Part shown: positions 32,981 through 41,863 of the stretch, piece after piece | How the letters are laid out: each line of letters opens with the position of its first letter | Position numbering within the stretch: the stretch's first letter is position 1 | Assembly: GCA_004143605.1 (NCBI GenBank) | Contig: AWVY01000041.1 | Location: 1-59,208, forward strand | Direction: 5' to 3' | DNA length: 59,208 nucleotides | Source of the DNA: Desulforamulus aquiferis | GTDB taxonomy: Bacteria; Bacillota; Desulfotomaculia; Desulfotomaculales; Desulfotomaculaceae | Notes under the pieces: generated by a model | Told to the model about the DNA's origin: nothing | Seen by the model: only the letters and a program-made list of their open reading frames with translations | Databases searched by the model: none | Translations under genes and position numbers: made by a program

Positions 32981-33351
32981 CGAATGCTGTGAAATTTATT
33001 TCTTAGCTGATAATTCAACAACCTGGGCATCTCCCAGAGCCTTTCAAGGTTATAAAAGTCCCTCTCCATCTCTTTAAAAACGTGAATTACAACATCACCA
33101 TAGTCCAGTAGAATCCAGTTTCCTTCACGGAATCCCTCAACACGTAGAGGTTTTACCCCTGCATCACGTAGTTGATCCTGAATGTGTTCCGCAACTGCCT
33201 GTACCTGGGTGCCGGACCTACCGGTGCAAATTAAGAAATAATCACAAATTATGCTGATATGGCTGATATCTAAAACCGTGATATCCATTGCCTTCTTATC
33301 ATCTGCTGCATTGCGAGCAAGATCCACAATTTGCTTTGGGCTTAGCGACAA
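32977..33351 (-). CDS. rsfS: Ribosome silencing factor RsfS
   Basis: RsfS (Iojap family) binds L14 and keeps ribosomal subunits apart when nutrients are low. The 124-residue protein has AADDKKAMDITVLDISHISIICDYFLICTGRS, VAEHIQDQLRDAGVKPLRVEGFREGNWILLDYGDVVIHVFKEMERDFYNLERLW, which is diagnostic. Intact. It follows yqeK by 58 bases, as in the B. subtilis yqeK-yqeL arrangement. Its 3' end contains the -35 of the T-box promoter. Confidence 0.96.
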   Translation of the reverse strand: MSLSPKQIVDLARNAADDKKAMDITVLDISHISIICDYFLICTGRSGTQVQAVAEHIQDQLRDAGVKPLRVEGFREGNWILLDYGDVVIHVFKEMERDFYNLERLWEMPRLLNYQLRNKFHSIR

Positions 33352-33409
33352 ATAAAACCACTCCTTGGAAACAGATTATTTTATTATACCCTAATTATAT
33401 CCTATTCAA

Positions 33410-33991
33410 TTATTTCCTAAAAGAACCTCTTACTCTAAGAAGTTCATTTCTAGCCTTAATACTTGTGGGATGCAGCAGACAGCCAATTTTTAAAGCATAG
33501 CGAATACTCTCGTCAAAACAACTTATCAGGGCCAGATCTAAATCCATTTCGACCTGCTGACGGATAATATCAACGTTCTTGAATTTTCGATTTGGCTCAA
33601 TTTTATCTGCTACAAACAATATTTTATCCAGTTGACTCATATATTCCGAACCAACAGTATGTAAAGCTATGGCATTTAGAATCTCTTGATCAGTTATCCC
33701 AAATTCTTCTCCGGCCATGATTGCTCCTATAGGTCCATGCAAAAGTATAGGCATGGCAAAGCCAAATTCGCTAATCTGAAGCTCCGCTTTCTTTGCCCTG
33801 GCCAACATTTCATTATCATCAAAATCCCTGGCAACATCATGCAGCAAGCCGGCTAATCTGGCCTTATCAGGGTCAGCATTATATTTTAGCGCCAGTTTTT
33901 CTGCGGTTTGGGCTACACCAACACTGTGTCTAAACCTTTCCTCAGGCATTATTAGCTCCAGACTATTCATTATATATTCTTCGTTATACAT
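33410..33991 (-). CDS. yqeK: Bis(5'-nucleosyl)-tetraphosphatase YqeK, HD domain
   Basis: HD-domain hydrolase that splits Ap4A symmetrically. RFRHSVGVAQTAEKLA gives the first metal ligand, AGLLHDVARDF is the HD motif, ILLHGPIGA is the third, and DKILFVADKIEPNR the fourth. The 193-residue protein is intact. ATG at 33991 follows GGAGGGGAG. It stands between nadD (with an RRM gene inserted) and rsfS, the standard nadD-yqeK-rsfS order. Confidence 0.95.
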   Translation of the reverse strand: MYNEEYIMNSLELIMPEERFRHSVGVAQTAEKLALKYNADPDKARLAGLLHDVARDFDDNEMLARAKKAELQISEFGFAMPILLHGPIGAIMAGEEFGITDQEILNAIALHTVGSEYMSQLDKILFVADKIEPNRKFKNVDIIRQQVEMDLDLALISCFDESIRYALKIGCLLHPTSIKARNELLRVRGSFRK

Positions 33992-34054
33992 TTTTTCTCC
34001 CCTCCGTTTTGCTTCTCCAAAGGGTCAGGCAAATACTCCCAGTACCCTCCACTG

Positions 34055-34087
34055 AAAAAACCTCCGTTTCCAACGAAGCGGAGGTTT
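34055..34087 (-). terminator. Terminator of the RRM gene
   Basis: AAACCTCCG (34058-34066) and CGGAGGTTT (34079-34087) with T6 following on the minus strand. It lies nine bases after the RRM stop. Confidence 0.9.
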
Positions 34088-34095
34088 CGTCATTA

Positions 34096-34352
34096 CTATG
34101 CTCGTTCGGCCTCGCGGCTCTTTGCCTCATTTACTGTAATAACACGACCGCCAAGTTCTGTTCCGTTTAAGGCTGCCACCATTTTTCAGCGTCTTGATCA
34201 TTGACCTCTACAAAGCCGAAGCCACGGGAGCGACCTGTTTCACGGTCTGTAATAACTCTGCTGCTTAGTACTTCGCCGTATTGTCCAAAGGCATCTTGTA
34301 GATCCTCTGCTTTGGTAGCCCAGGGAAGGTTCCCTACATATAACGTTGCCAA
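34096..34352 (-). CDS. RRM RNA-binding protein (one frameshift)
   Basis: A single RRM domain protein of 85 residues: RNP2 is LYVGNL (residues 4-9) and RNP1 is RGFGFVEV (about 43-50). After DAEK one A is lost (near 34180, an A run), and the other frame ends AALNGTELGGRVITVNEAKSREAERA at 34096. TTG start with AGAGGTGA upstream. These small bacterial RRM proteins are usually cold-shock or RNA-chaperone-like; the target is not known. It lies between nadD and yqeK with its own terminator. Confidence 0.9.
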
Positions 34353-34492
34353 TTATGTCACCTCTTTCCAATTGGTTCTGTGGTGCTTTCTTTCATGGCA
34401 GTATTATTTGCAGAACCTGTTCACTAAATGCAGTAACCCTGGGTTAAGATATTTCCATTTTAGGTAAGAATACCTTTATTAATTTTTCCTTG

Positions 34493-35101
34493 CTAAAAAC
34501 CTTGATAGATATTATTGTTCCTTATATACTCTTCCACAGGCTCTGGTAAAAGGTATTTGATGCTCCTTCCTTCCCTGACCCTGTTTCTAATATCCGTGGA
34601 TGATATAGATAAGGCCGGTACTTCCAAGGGAATAATATTCTTAAAAACATCCTTTGGCAAAGGCTTTAAGTTTTCGGCAAGCTTATTTAAATCATACCCC
34701 GGCCTGGTTGCCGCGACAAAATTACAAATACTAAGCAACCTTTCAGCCTCTTTCCAGGTCAGAATCTCTAAAACTGCATCTGCCCCGGTAATGAAATAAA
34801 CCTTATCAACATCGTATATTTCTTGTATAGCTACAACAGTGTCAATTGTATAGGAAGGGCCTTCTCTCTCCAGCTCGATAGTGGAAACCTCAAAATATTT
34901 GTTGGTTGCTGTGGCCATTCTAGCCATATTTACCCTGTGGTGAGGTTTTGATATTTCCTTAGCTGTTTTATGGGGCGGTCGAGCTGCAGGAATAAATATA
35001 ACCTTTTCCAGCCCAAATTGGTGTCTTACTTCTTCAGCCACCACAAGATGTCCATAATGAATAGGATCAAAGGTTCCGCCCATTATGCAAATTCGGCTCA
35101 T
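34493..35101 (-). CDS. nadD: Nicotinate-nucleotide adenylyltransferase
   Basis: NadD makes deamido-NAD+ from nicotinate mononucleotide and ATP. GGTFDPIHYGHLVVAEEV carries the nucleotidyltransferase (T/H)xGH motif, PPHKTAKEIS, ITGADAVLEILTWKEA and the C-terminal ISSTDIRNRVREGRSIKYLLPEPVEEYI, all diagnostic. 202 residues, intact. It stands upstream of yqeK (with the RRM gene between). Confidence 0.97.
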   Translation of the reverse strand: MSRICIMGGTFDPIHYGHLVVAEEVRHQFGLEKVIFIPAARPPHKTAKEISKPHHRVNMARMATATNKYFEVSTIELEREGPSYTIDTVVAIQEIYDVDKVYFITGADAVLEILTWKEAERLLSICNFVAATRPGYDLNKLAENLKPLPKDVFKNIIPLEVPALSISSTDIRNRVREGRSIKYLLPEPVEEYIRNNNIYQGF

Positions 35102-35205
35102 GGGAAATCTCGTTCCTTTCTCTAAAGGAGTCAGGTTGCTTAAGTCTAGGGACGGTTCTTTGACTCAATTTGTTTATGTTTATTCATGCTGCTTTATGGC
35201 ACCGA

Positions 35206-35664
35206 TTATTTTTTCGTAGGTTCTATCAAGGCCTCAGAGATTACCCTAGTGTCACCAATTACCGCCATGAAATTTGCATCTCCATCCCATCTAGGAACAA
35301 TATGTACATGTAGGTGCCCTGGAATCCCTGCCCCGGCAACCTTTCCTAAGTTGATACCTATATTGAAACCGTGGGGGTTTCCAAAGGCTGTCCGTAATGC
35401 CTGTACCATAAACTGCGTCATCTTATTTAATTCCATAAGCTCATCATCTGTAAGTTCTGTAATATCCCCCACATGCCTTTTGGGCGCAATGAGTAAATGA
35501 CCGTTATTATAGGGGAAAAGGTTCATTATTACAAAGGTTTTATCTCCGCGATGTATGACTAGGTTTTCCTTATCTTCATTGGAATTAAGCTTTTCGCAAA
35601 AGATACAGCCTGTTTGAGGCTTGCCAATATAAACTGATCTCCATGGTGCCCATAGATTTTCCAT
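35206..35664 (-). CDS. HIT family hydrolase (second HIT protein)
   Basis: 152-residue histidine-triad protein of the Ap4A-phosphorylase-like branch: MENLWAPWRSVYIG, GCIFCEKLNSNEDKENLVIHRG, VIMNLFPYNNGHLLIAPKRHVGDI, and the catalytic HLHVHIVPRWDGDANFMAV. Intact. ATG with AGGAGAG upstream. It differs in type from the HinT-like protein at 5068. Substrate not known. Confidence 0.9.
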   Translation of the reverse strand: MENLWAPWRSVYIGKPQTGCIFCEKLNSNEDKENLVIHRGDKTFVIMNLFPYNNGHLLIAPKRHVGDITELTDDELMELNKMTQFMVQALRTAFGNPHGFNIGINLGKVAGAGIPGHLHVHIVPRWDGDANFMAVIGDTRVISEALIEPTKK

Positions 35665-35828
35665 ATATTAACTCTCCTTCCTCCAGCTCTGTTTGGTTTA
35701 GTTCTATTTATCCTTGAAAATTCCTTTTTCTCCTCTATAGTTTACTACTTTTTATGAACTGAGGACTATTAATACCGATGTCTCCATAGGATAATCTAAC
35801 TCTAGTATTCAGGCAAAAGGGTGATAAC

Positions 35829-36080
35829 ATGTTTAAAAAAGATAAACTTCTGCATATTTTCATAAGTTTTTTACTCTTTATGACACTGATTCATTTCCTC
35901 CATCCCCATATTGCTGCCCTACTGACACTGGCCCTTGGGATAGCCAAGGAGATCTATGATCAGCTGTCAGGAAAAGGCACCCCGGAGTATAAGGACATAT
36001 TGGCAAATTTTTTAGGCATCTTAGCGGGATACATAGTTTTTTATTCAGTAATTGTTTTTGCCCTGGGGAAGCTTAATTAA
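35829..36080 (+). CDS. Small membrane protein, 83 residues
   Basis: Plus-strand gene: after a basic MFKKDKLLH, two hydrophobic helices (IFISFLLFMTLIHFL and IAALLTLALGIAKEIYD) and a third (ANFLGILAGYIVFYSVIVFALG). The HIF...LGIAKEIYDQ pattern recalls YfiM-type or VanZ-neighbour small proteins, but I do not claim a family. A GGGTGATAAC site precedes the ATG. It is convergent with eutA and followed by the terminator at 36097-36126. Confidence 0.65.
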   Translation: MFKKDKLLHIFISFLLFMTLIHFLHPHIAALLTLALGIAKEIYDQLSGKGTPEYKDILANFLGILAGYIVFYSVIVFALGKLN

Positions 36081-36096
36081 TGGTGCTAAATATGGC

Positions 36097-36126
36097 AAAA
36101 ACCCGCTGCCATATGGGCAACGGGTT
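36097..36126 (-). terminator. Terminator after eutA
   Basis: AAACCCGCTGCC (about 36099-36110) and GGGCAACGGGTT (36115-36126) form a GC-rich stem with one mismatch; on the minus strand it is followed by TTTTTGCC. It abuts the eutA stop and can serve the convergent small membrane gene too. Confidence 0.75.
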
Positions 36127-37590
36127 CTAATCTCTATTTTCAAAAATAAGTGTTTTGATTACCACAGGAACTGTGGCTCCATCCATGATGGGAACTCCGA
36201 TATCAATATAGTCCCCATCATCGGCAGTTATTTGATCTAAACAAATAACGCCACATTTTCCTCCGGTCAATACTCTTAATGTCTGGCCTAAAACCTTTCC
36301 GCAATCTTCTTCTAATATCATTATCAATGGTTGGGATTCTAAATATTCCTTTGTAACCTGTACGATTTCTGAGGCTATTTCCTGGATTCTCTTAAACCCC
36401 ATACCCCCTGGACCCTTCATTGCTATGGCAACTGGTTCTTTAAATCCATCAGAGTCATAGGCTGATAACTGGGCCTTAAGAATATTGCTAAACTCTATAA
36501 GATTTAGGGGCACTTCCTGAGCAAAGGGTTTTACTACGGGAATATTGCGCAGGGGTAAAAGTCTGGCGAAATATCTATCGTGCTCCCACTCAGGTTCATT
36601 GAATGGGTGCCGGCCCCAATTACCGTTGCCCGAATGGTTTCCCTCGGCCTGGTGAGCTGCCATTGCTCATCATTAAAGGCTTCTCTAAGGCTAGCCCTAA
36701 TAATGGACCAATATCTCCATACTTATTAAAATCTTGTACAATGGTAGCCTCATCACCAGAATATACAAAGTCCGCCACCCCGCCTGAAAAGCTGACTAAA
36801 TGTATAGGGTACTGATGCCTAAGGGGAGGTCCCATAAGAATCCGCTTGCTTATCGCCGGCAATATGCCTGGGTTTAATAAGTTTTTAATTGCCTTTGCCA
36901 TTTGCACAACGATGAAACGAAGCTGCTCAATACTTGGGCGCTGGCCAATTTGCCAGTGCTGACCACTCTCTTCAAGGACAATTCTTGCTGCAGGCGCCAG
37001 GTACTTTATACAATCCCTTTTGGGATCTAATTCGATCAGCCGTCCGCCTATATTGATGCAGGTAGAATCTATCGCCTTTCCTTCCTTAAAACAGCCAGGT
37101 TAGAAGTACCACCGCCCACATCTATATTCAGTACCACCCGGTGAAGCTCAGATGATATTGCTGCTGCCCCGGCACCCCTTCCAGCAAGGACAGACTCCAG
37201 TAATGGTCCGGCAGTTGCAACAACAAAATTACCGGCATAACCTGCCAGGGCATCTAATAGGCTTCTGGCGTTTTCCTTTTTCGCAGTTTCCCCCGTAATT
37301 ATTACCGCACCCGTATCTATTTCTTGTGGTTTAATGCCCGCCTTATGAAATTCCTTGTCAATGATCCCCTTAACACCCTGGGCATTAATCAGTTCCCTGG
37401 ACAATAACGGAGTAAAGTGAATATTGCTGCGGTAAAGGACTTCCTTCCCAATTATTGACATGCGTGGCACCATGGAGCCTGGTGCCGTATTGCACACCTG
37501 TATTCGGCTAACTACTATTTGGGTGGTGGTTGTACCCACATCTATACCCACACTAACTATTTTTTCAACATCTCGATTCGTACTATTCAC
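36127..37590 (-). CDS. eutA: Ethanolamine ammonia-lyase reactivase EutA (three frameshifts)
   Basis: EutA is a chaperone-like ATPase that exchanges damaged adenosylcobalamin in ethanolamine ammonia-lyase. It shows an actin/Hsp70-type fold: VSVGIDVGTTTTQIVVSR, TGAVIITGETAKKENA, VLNIDVGGGTSNLAVLR, then HLVSFSGGVADFVYS, VIGAGTHSMNLSGSTI and a C-terminus with LGQTLRVLTGGKCGVICLDQI. Breaks are near 37075, 36690 and 36560; span plus three is exactly 489 codons. GTG start with a GGGGGTG site upstream. It is the last gene of eat-eutB-eutC-eutA. Confidence 0.92.
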
Positions 37591-37598
37591 CCCCTGGC

Positions 37599-38378
37599 TT
37601 ACTGTAGGGTAAGCTTAACCCCACTGGCCTTAGCATCATAGATTTTCTTTAAGACTGTGGCCAGATGGCTCCCGCCTCAGCGGGAGGTGTACCTCCTTTG
37701 TGTATATTGGAAACCACCGAATGGTCTGCCATCAGCGTTTCTTTGTTGGGCTTGTAAATCATATAGGCGCTCATGCTATCCGAGGTTCCCAGTCCAGGCC
37801 TTTCACCTACCAATAGCACTATCACCTCAGCCTCCAGGGCCATGCCTATAACATCCATCACGGCGACTCGCCATATTTAACAAAGATATCCGTTCCCACT
37901 TGTAAATTATAGGCCGACAGCCCCTGTTTCAGAGCTGGTAGAATATCTTCTAAATTTGCTTCAATGGCCCTAGAACTTAAGCCATCAGCAATTATAATTT
38001 GCACCTGGGGGCTTCCTTGGCACTCCTTGCAAATTTTTGCTAAATCCTCTTCTGAAAGCATTCTGCCTAAATCAGGCCGGGTTAGATACTGATCTTTATT
38101 TTTAACCAAGGTCTGAACCTTCACCAGGTCAAATTTTGCTAAAAATTCCTCACTAACCTCTTTAAATACTGAATCCTGGGCAGTGGCATGATCGGCCTGA
38201 ATCTAAGTAGTGTCCTAGTAAGGGGTCTAGGCCCACTGCGCCAGACACCTATTCTTGCAGGAGTACATTGTTTGAAATACTCCAAGGCAGCACTGTCTTC
38301 CGGTTCAGGTATTAAAATCTCCCCTTGCAAGTCTACCGCAGCCAGATCCTCAAGTTCTTCAATTTGCTTTTCATTCAT
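37599..38378 (-). CDS. eutC: Ethanolamine ammonia-lyase small subunit EutC (three frameshifts)
   Basis: Light chain of the B12-dependent lyase that splits ethanolamine into acetaldehyde and ammonia. Seen: [90 protein letters not shown] and the C-terminal [15 protein letters not shown]. Breaks are near 38200, 37862 and 37680; span plus three is 261 codons. The ATG overlaps the end of eutB by eight bases, so the two subunits are coupled. Confidence 0.95.
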
Positions 38379-39752
38379 CCTTAAACACCTCCACGGCCTG
38401 CAAATATTGAAGGATCTCCTGCCTTGATGTTAGGCAGCCCTTTTCCATCAGCCCCATCTTTTCCATCCACTTTTCAAATTCAGGTAGAGGTCTCATACCC
38501 ATTAATTGACGTAAAGTAGCTGCATCATGGAAACTTGTGCACTGGTAATTTAACATCACATCATCACCCATGGGAATGCCCATAAAGTAATTCACCCCTG
38601 CCGATGTTAGTAAAACAGCCAGATTTTCAATGTCATTTTGATCGGCCTTCATATGATTGGTGTAACAGGCATCAACCCCCATGGGGACACCACTGAGCTT
38701 ACCCATAAAGTGATCCTCCAGGCCTGCCCTGATTACCTGCTTTGCATCGTATAGATATTCCGGCCCAATGAAGCCCACTACAGTGTTTACTAAAAAGGGT
38801 TGGAATTGTTTGGCTAGGCCGTAACAGCGGGCTTCCAGGGTAACCTGGTCTACTCCCAAATGTGCCTCAGAGGAAAGTTCGGACCCCTGGCCTGTTTCAA
38901 AATACATTACATTAGGCCGGTGGCACGGCCATACCTCAGCCCCACCTCCCTGGCTTCCTTTAGAATAGCTACGCTAATCCCAAAGGCATCGTTAGCTGCC
39001 TGGGTGCCTGCTAAACTTTGAAAAATAAGGTCCCCCGGTGCTCCCTTTTCAATTGCCTTCATTTGAGTAGTCACATGGGATAAAACACAGACCTGGTGGT
39101 ATATTCCATTCCTGTACAAAGTTATACATAGTTTCCAGGGATCTAGTGGTGCTGGCCACTGTATCCTCCACAGGGTTTAGACCTATTAGTGCATCACCTA
39201 CCCCATAGGTTAGACCTTCCCTCATGGAGCTCAGGATTCCCTCCGGACTATCCGTAGGATGGTTTGGCTGCAGTCTCATTCCCAGACAGTTATTCAAACC
39301 ATTGGTTGTGTTGCAATGGGCTGTAATGGGTATTTTATTAGCCCCATAGATTAAATCAAGATTTGACATTAGTTTAGCAACAGCTGCCACCATTTCACTG
39401 GTTAATCCCCTGCTTAAACGATGGATAGAGCCAATGTCGGCATGGTCACTTAATATAAATTCCCGAAGTTGTCCTACCGTCCATCCCTTGATTTCTTTAT
39501 AAATGGACTGGTTAATACCATCGTAAATGATTCTGGTTACTTCATCCTCTTCGTAGGGCACAACTGGATTGTTAAATAAATCTTCCAAAGTAAGCTCACT
39601 AAGGACGATTTTAGCTGCCACCCGTTCCCCGGCAGATTGTGCCGCTATTCCTGCTAAAATATCGCCGGATTTCTCCTCGTTGGCCTTGGCCAGCACCTCA
39701 CGAATATTTCGGAAAGAAAAGATCTGCCAAAAAGTTTAGTCTTCAGCATCAT
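38371..39752 (-). CDS. eutB: Ethanolamine ammonia-lyase large subunit EutB (about three frameshifts)
   Basis: Catalytic chain of ethanolamine ammonia-lyase, a TIM barrel that binds adenosylcobalamin at the subunit interface. Seen: LKTKLFGR, then VLAKANEEKSGDILAGIAAQSAGERVAAKIVLSELTLEDLFNNP, DHADIGSIHRLSRGLTSEMVAAVAKLMSNLDLIYGANKI, NHPTDSPEGILSSMREGLTYGVGDALIGLNPV, VLSHVTTQMKAIEKGAPGDLIFQSLAGTQAAN and YFETGQGSELSSEAHLG. Breaks are near 39720, 39100 and 38912. ATG pair at 39747-39752; the downstream one matches the family start. It follows eat with a perfect hairpin between. Confidence 0.96.
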
Positions 39753-39796
39753 AGACTATTCTTTCCTCCTCACCACTGGTATTTGTTTGTTGTGGT

Positions 39797-39826
39797 AGTT
39801 CCGGCAACCCCAAGGTTGCCGGAACT
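39797..39826 (-). promoter_or_regulatory. 13-bp perfect hairpin between eat and eutB
   Basis: AGTTCCGGCAACC (39797-39809) and GGTTGCCGGAACT (39814-39826) with a 4-base loop. No T run follows on the minus strand, so it is unlikely to terminate. It lies 44 bases upstream of eutB in the operon direction, and may control processing or the eat/eutB expression ratio. Confidence 0.6.
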
Positions 39827-39831
39827 TAATA

Positions 39832-41240
39832 TTAACCTAATTCCTCTTCGGCTTTTTTAAGGATAGCAAATTCCTCCTCAGGTGCCTTGGCCACTAAATG
39901 GTGGCGACTATAGAAGGCAAAATATGCTACAAAGATTGCATAAACCAGAGCGGTCCAAAGAATAACCTTCGGTGCATAAAAGAAACCTGCAAATAAGGCA
40001 ATCATTGCCAGTATTAGAGCAGCATAAGGAGTCACAGGATAAAAGGGAACTTTATAGGGCCTTTCCATATTAGGCTGCCTCTTCCTTAAAACTATGGCGG
40101 AAAGCATCATCATAATATAAGAAATAACTGCGCCAAATACTGCGATTTGTATTAAAACATCTCCATTTCCAAGGATGGCACCCACAATACCGATGGCACC
40201 ACCTACCAGCAGGGCCACATGGGGGGTACGGAAACGGGGATGAACTTTAGAAAGACCTCTGGGTAAGTAGCCCGCTCTGGAAAGGGCAAAGATAGCTCGT
40301 CCATAACCAAATATAATTCCGTTGAAGCTGGCAATAAGACCGGCTAAACCAATTAAAGCCAAACCCTTGACAGACCAATGAGCTTGCCCTAAAGCTAAGG
40401 CCAGTGCCTCAGGCAGAGGGCTGTCGGATTTACCCATGGCCTCTGCTCCACCAAGACCAACTGCTAAAAATAGCACTAGAAAAGCTGTGATAACCAGAGT
40501 TGCAATAGAAGTTATGAGACCCTTGGGCATATCTTTAGCCGGATTTTTACACTCCTCAGAAACCAGGGGAAGCCCTTCAATTGCCAGAAAAAACCATATC
40601 GCATAGGGAATTGCTGCCCAAACCCCCAGCCAGCCCATGGGTAGAAATTCAGTATTCCCTGCCGTGGGGGCAATTTCCCAAACCCTGCTCATGTCAAAAT
40701 GAGAGAAACCTACAACTGCAAAAATAGCCAAACCAATAATAGCAATGGATGTAACAGCCAGTTCAAAATTTAAGGTTGTCTTAGCACCTAGGGTATTCAT
40801 GGCTAAAAAAATACCATAGAAGCCTATGACCCATAACCAATCCGGGACACCGGGTATCAAAATATTTACATAGCCAACTATACCGTTCACAATAACAGCC
40901 GGGGCTAAAACATACTCTAGCACCACACCTATACCCGCTAAATATCCCCCCCAGGGACCATTGCTGATCTTCCAAAGGCATAGGCGCCACCGGCAAAGGG
41001 TATGGCAGTGGCTAGTTCGGCAATTGTTAAACACATAGTAATATACATAATAGCCATTAAAATAGTTGCGATAAATAACCCCCAGAACCCACCAGCAGCT
41101 ATACCAAAGTTCCAGCCAAAATAGTCGCCGGAGATAACATAACCTACTCCCAGTCCCCATAGCAGCAGAGGTCCGGCACATCTCTTAAGTTGTTGACTTT
41201 CATTTGTATTGACGTTGATGTTAGTTGCTAAATCACTCAC
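39832..41240 (-). CDS. eat: Ethanolamine permease Eat (one frameshift)
   Basis: APC-superfamily transporter of 469 residues, twelve helices. Start SDLATNINVNTNESQQLKRCAGPLLLWGLGVGYVISGDYFGWNFGIAAGGFWGL is the ethanolamine-permease N-terminus; later LVSEECKNPAKDMPKGLITSI and the helix pairs to the lysine/glutamate-rich end fit the family. One base lost near 40950 (GRSAMVPGG joins GPWGGYLAGIG); span plus one is 470 codons. GTG start with AAAGGAGAG upstream. It leads the eutBCA genes after a terminator, so termination control could set uptake and breakdown together. Confidence 0.93.
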
Positions 41241-41322
41241 ATTTTTCTCTCCTTTACGATATATTTATCAAACCAAAAAACTGTTTTTGCCGGACATCAC
41301 CCCTTATCTTTATAAAATAAAT

Positions 41323-41375
41323 AAAAAAGTCCACACAAGGTAGAAAGAGAGTAGCTTCTCCCACCTTATATGGAC
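41323..41375 (-). terminator. Terminator between the eutV-like gene and eat
   Basis: GTCCACACAAGGT (41329-41341) and ACCTTATATGGAC (41363-41375), 13-bp stem with G-U pairs and one mismatch; the loop holds a smaller hairpin. On the minus strand TTTTTTA follows. The position, in the leader of the ethanolamine genes, is the usual place of an EutV-controlled antiterminator. Confidence 0.85.
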
Positions 41376-41405
41376 CTCTTCGCCCCAGTTATTTTATTTT
41401 AAGTG

Positions 41406-41863
41406 CTACTGGATATTCTTTAGCTTTTCTTTACAGATGCTCATATCCAGAGCTTTCTTCAGAACTACCTTTTTTTGCTTCAAATCCAATATTTCTTGAT
41501 ATCTTGCATAGCCAAGCTGCAAGGCAGGCTCAAGTTCTTTCTCGGTAATTGGCTTTGTAAGATACCCCACAACCCCGGCATCCATCGCCTTCTAATTAGT
41601 TCCTCTTCGTTATAGGCGGTTAACAAAAGTACTGCACAAATTTTCTGCCCCACAATAAGTTTCGCAACCTTTATGCCATCTATTTTTTCCATTTTCACGT
41701 CCAGAATAGCCATATCCGGCTTAATCCTTTGAATTAAATCCAACGCTGCCTCACCATTGCCGGCTTCGCCAACCACTTTATGACCAAGCTCAGTGAGTAT
41801 TTCCTTTAAATCCATTCTAATTAGGACTTCATCATCTACTACTACTATACGCAACGGTTTCAT
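41406..41863 (-). CDS. eutV: EutV-like response regulator, no ANTAR domain seen (one frameshift)
   Basis: Receiver-domain protein of about 152 residues: LRIVVVDDEVLIRMDLKEIL, the phosphorylated aspartate in PDMAILDVKM, the LLLTAYNEEELIRKAMDAG block, and GYLTKPITEKELEPALQLGYARYQEIL. After a break near 41590, the frame continues through a coiled coil and stops at LKNIQ. EutV of other Firmicutes then has an ANTAR RNA-binding domain of about 60 residues; here the frame ends first and about 20 further codons in the other frames also run into stops before the terminator. Its partner kinase is the gene just upstream. The gene symbol is by context and is less certain. Confidence 0.75.
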
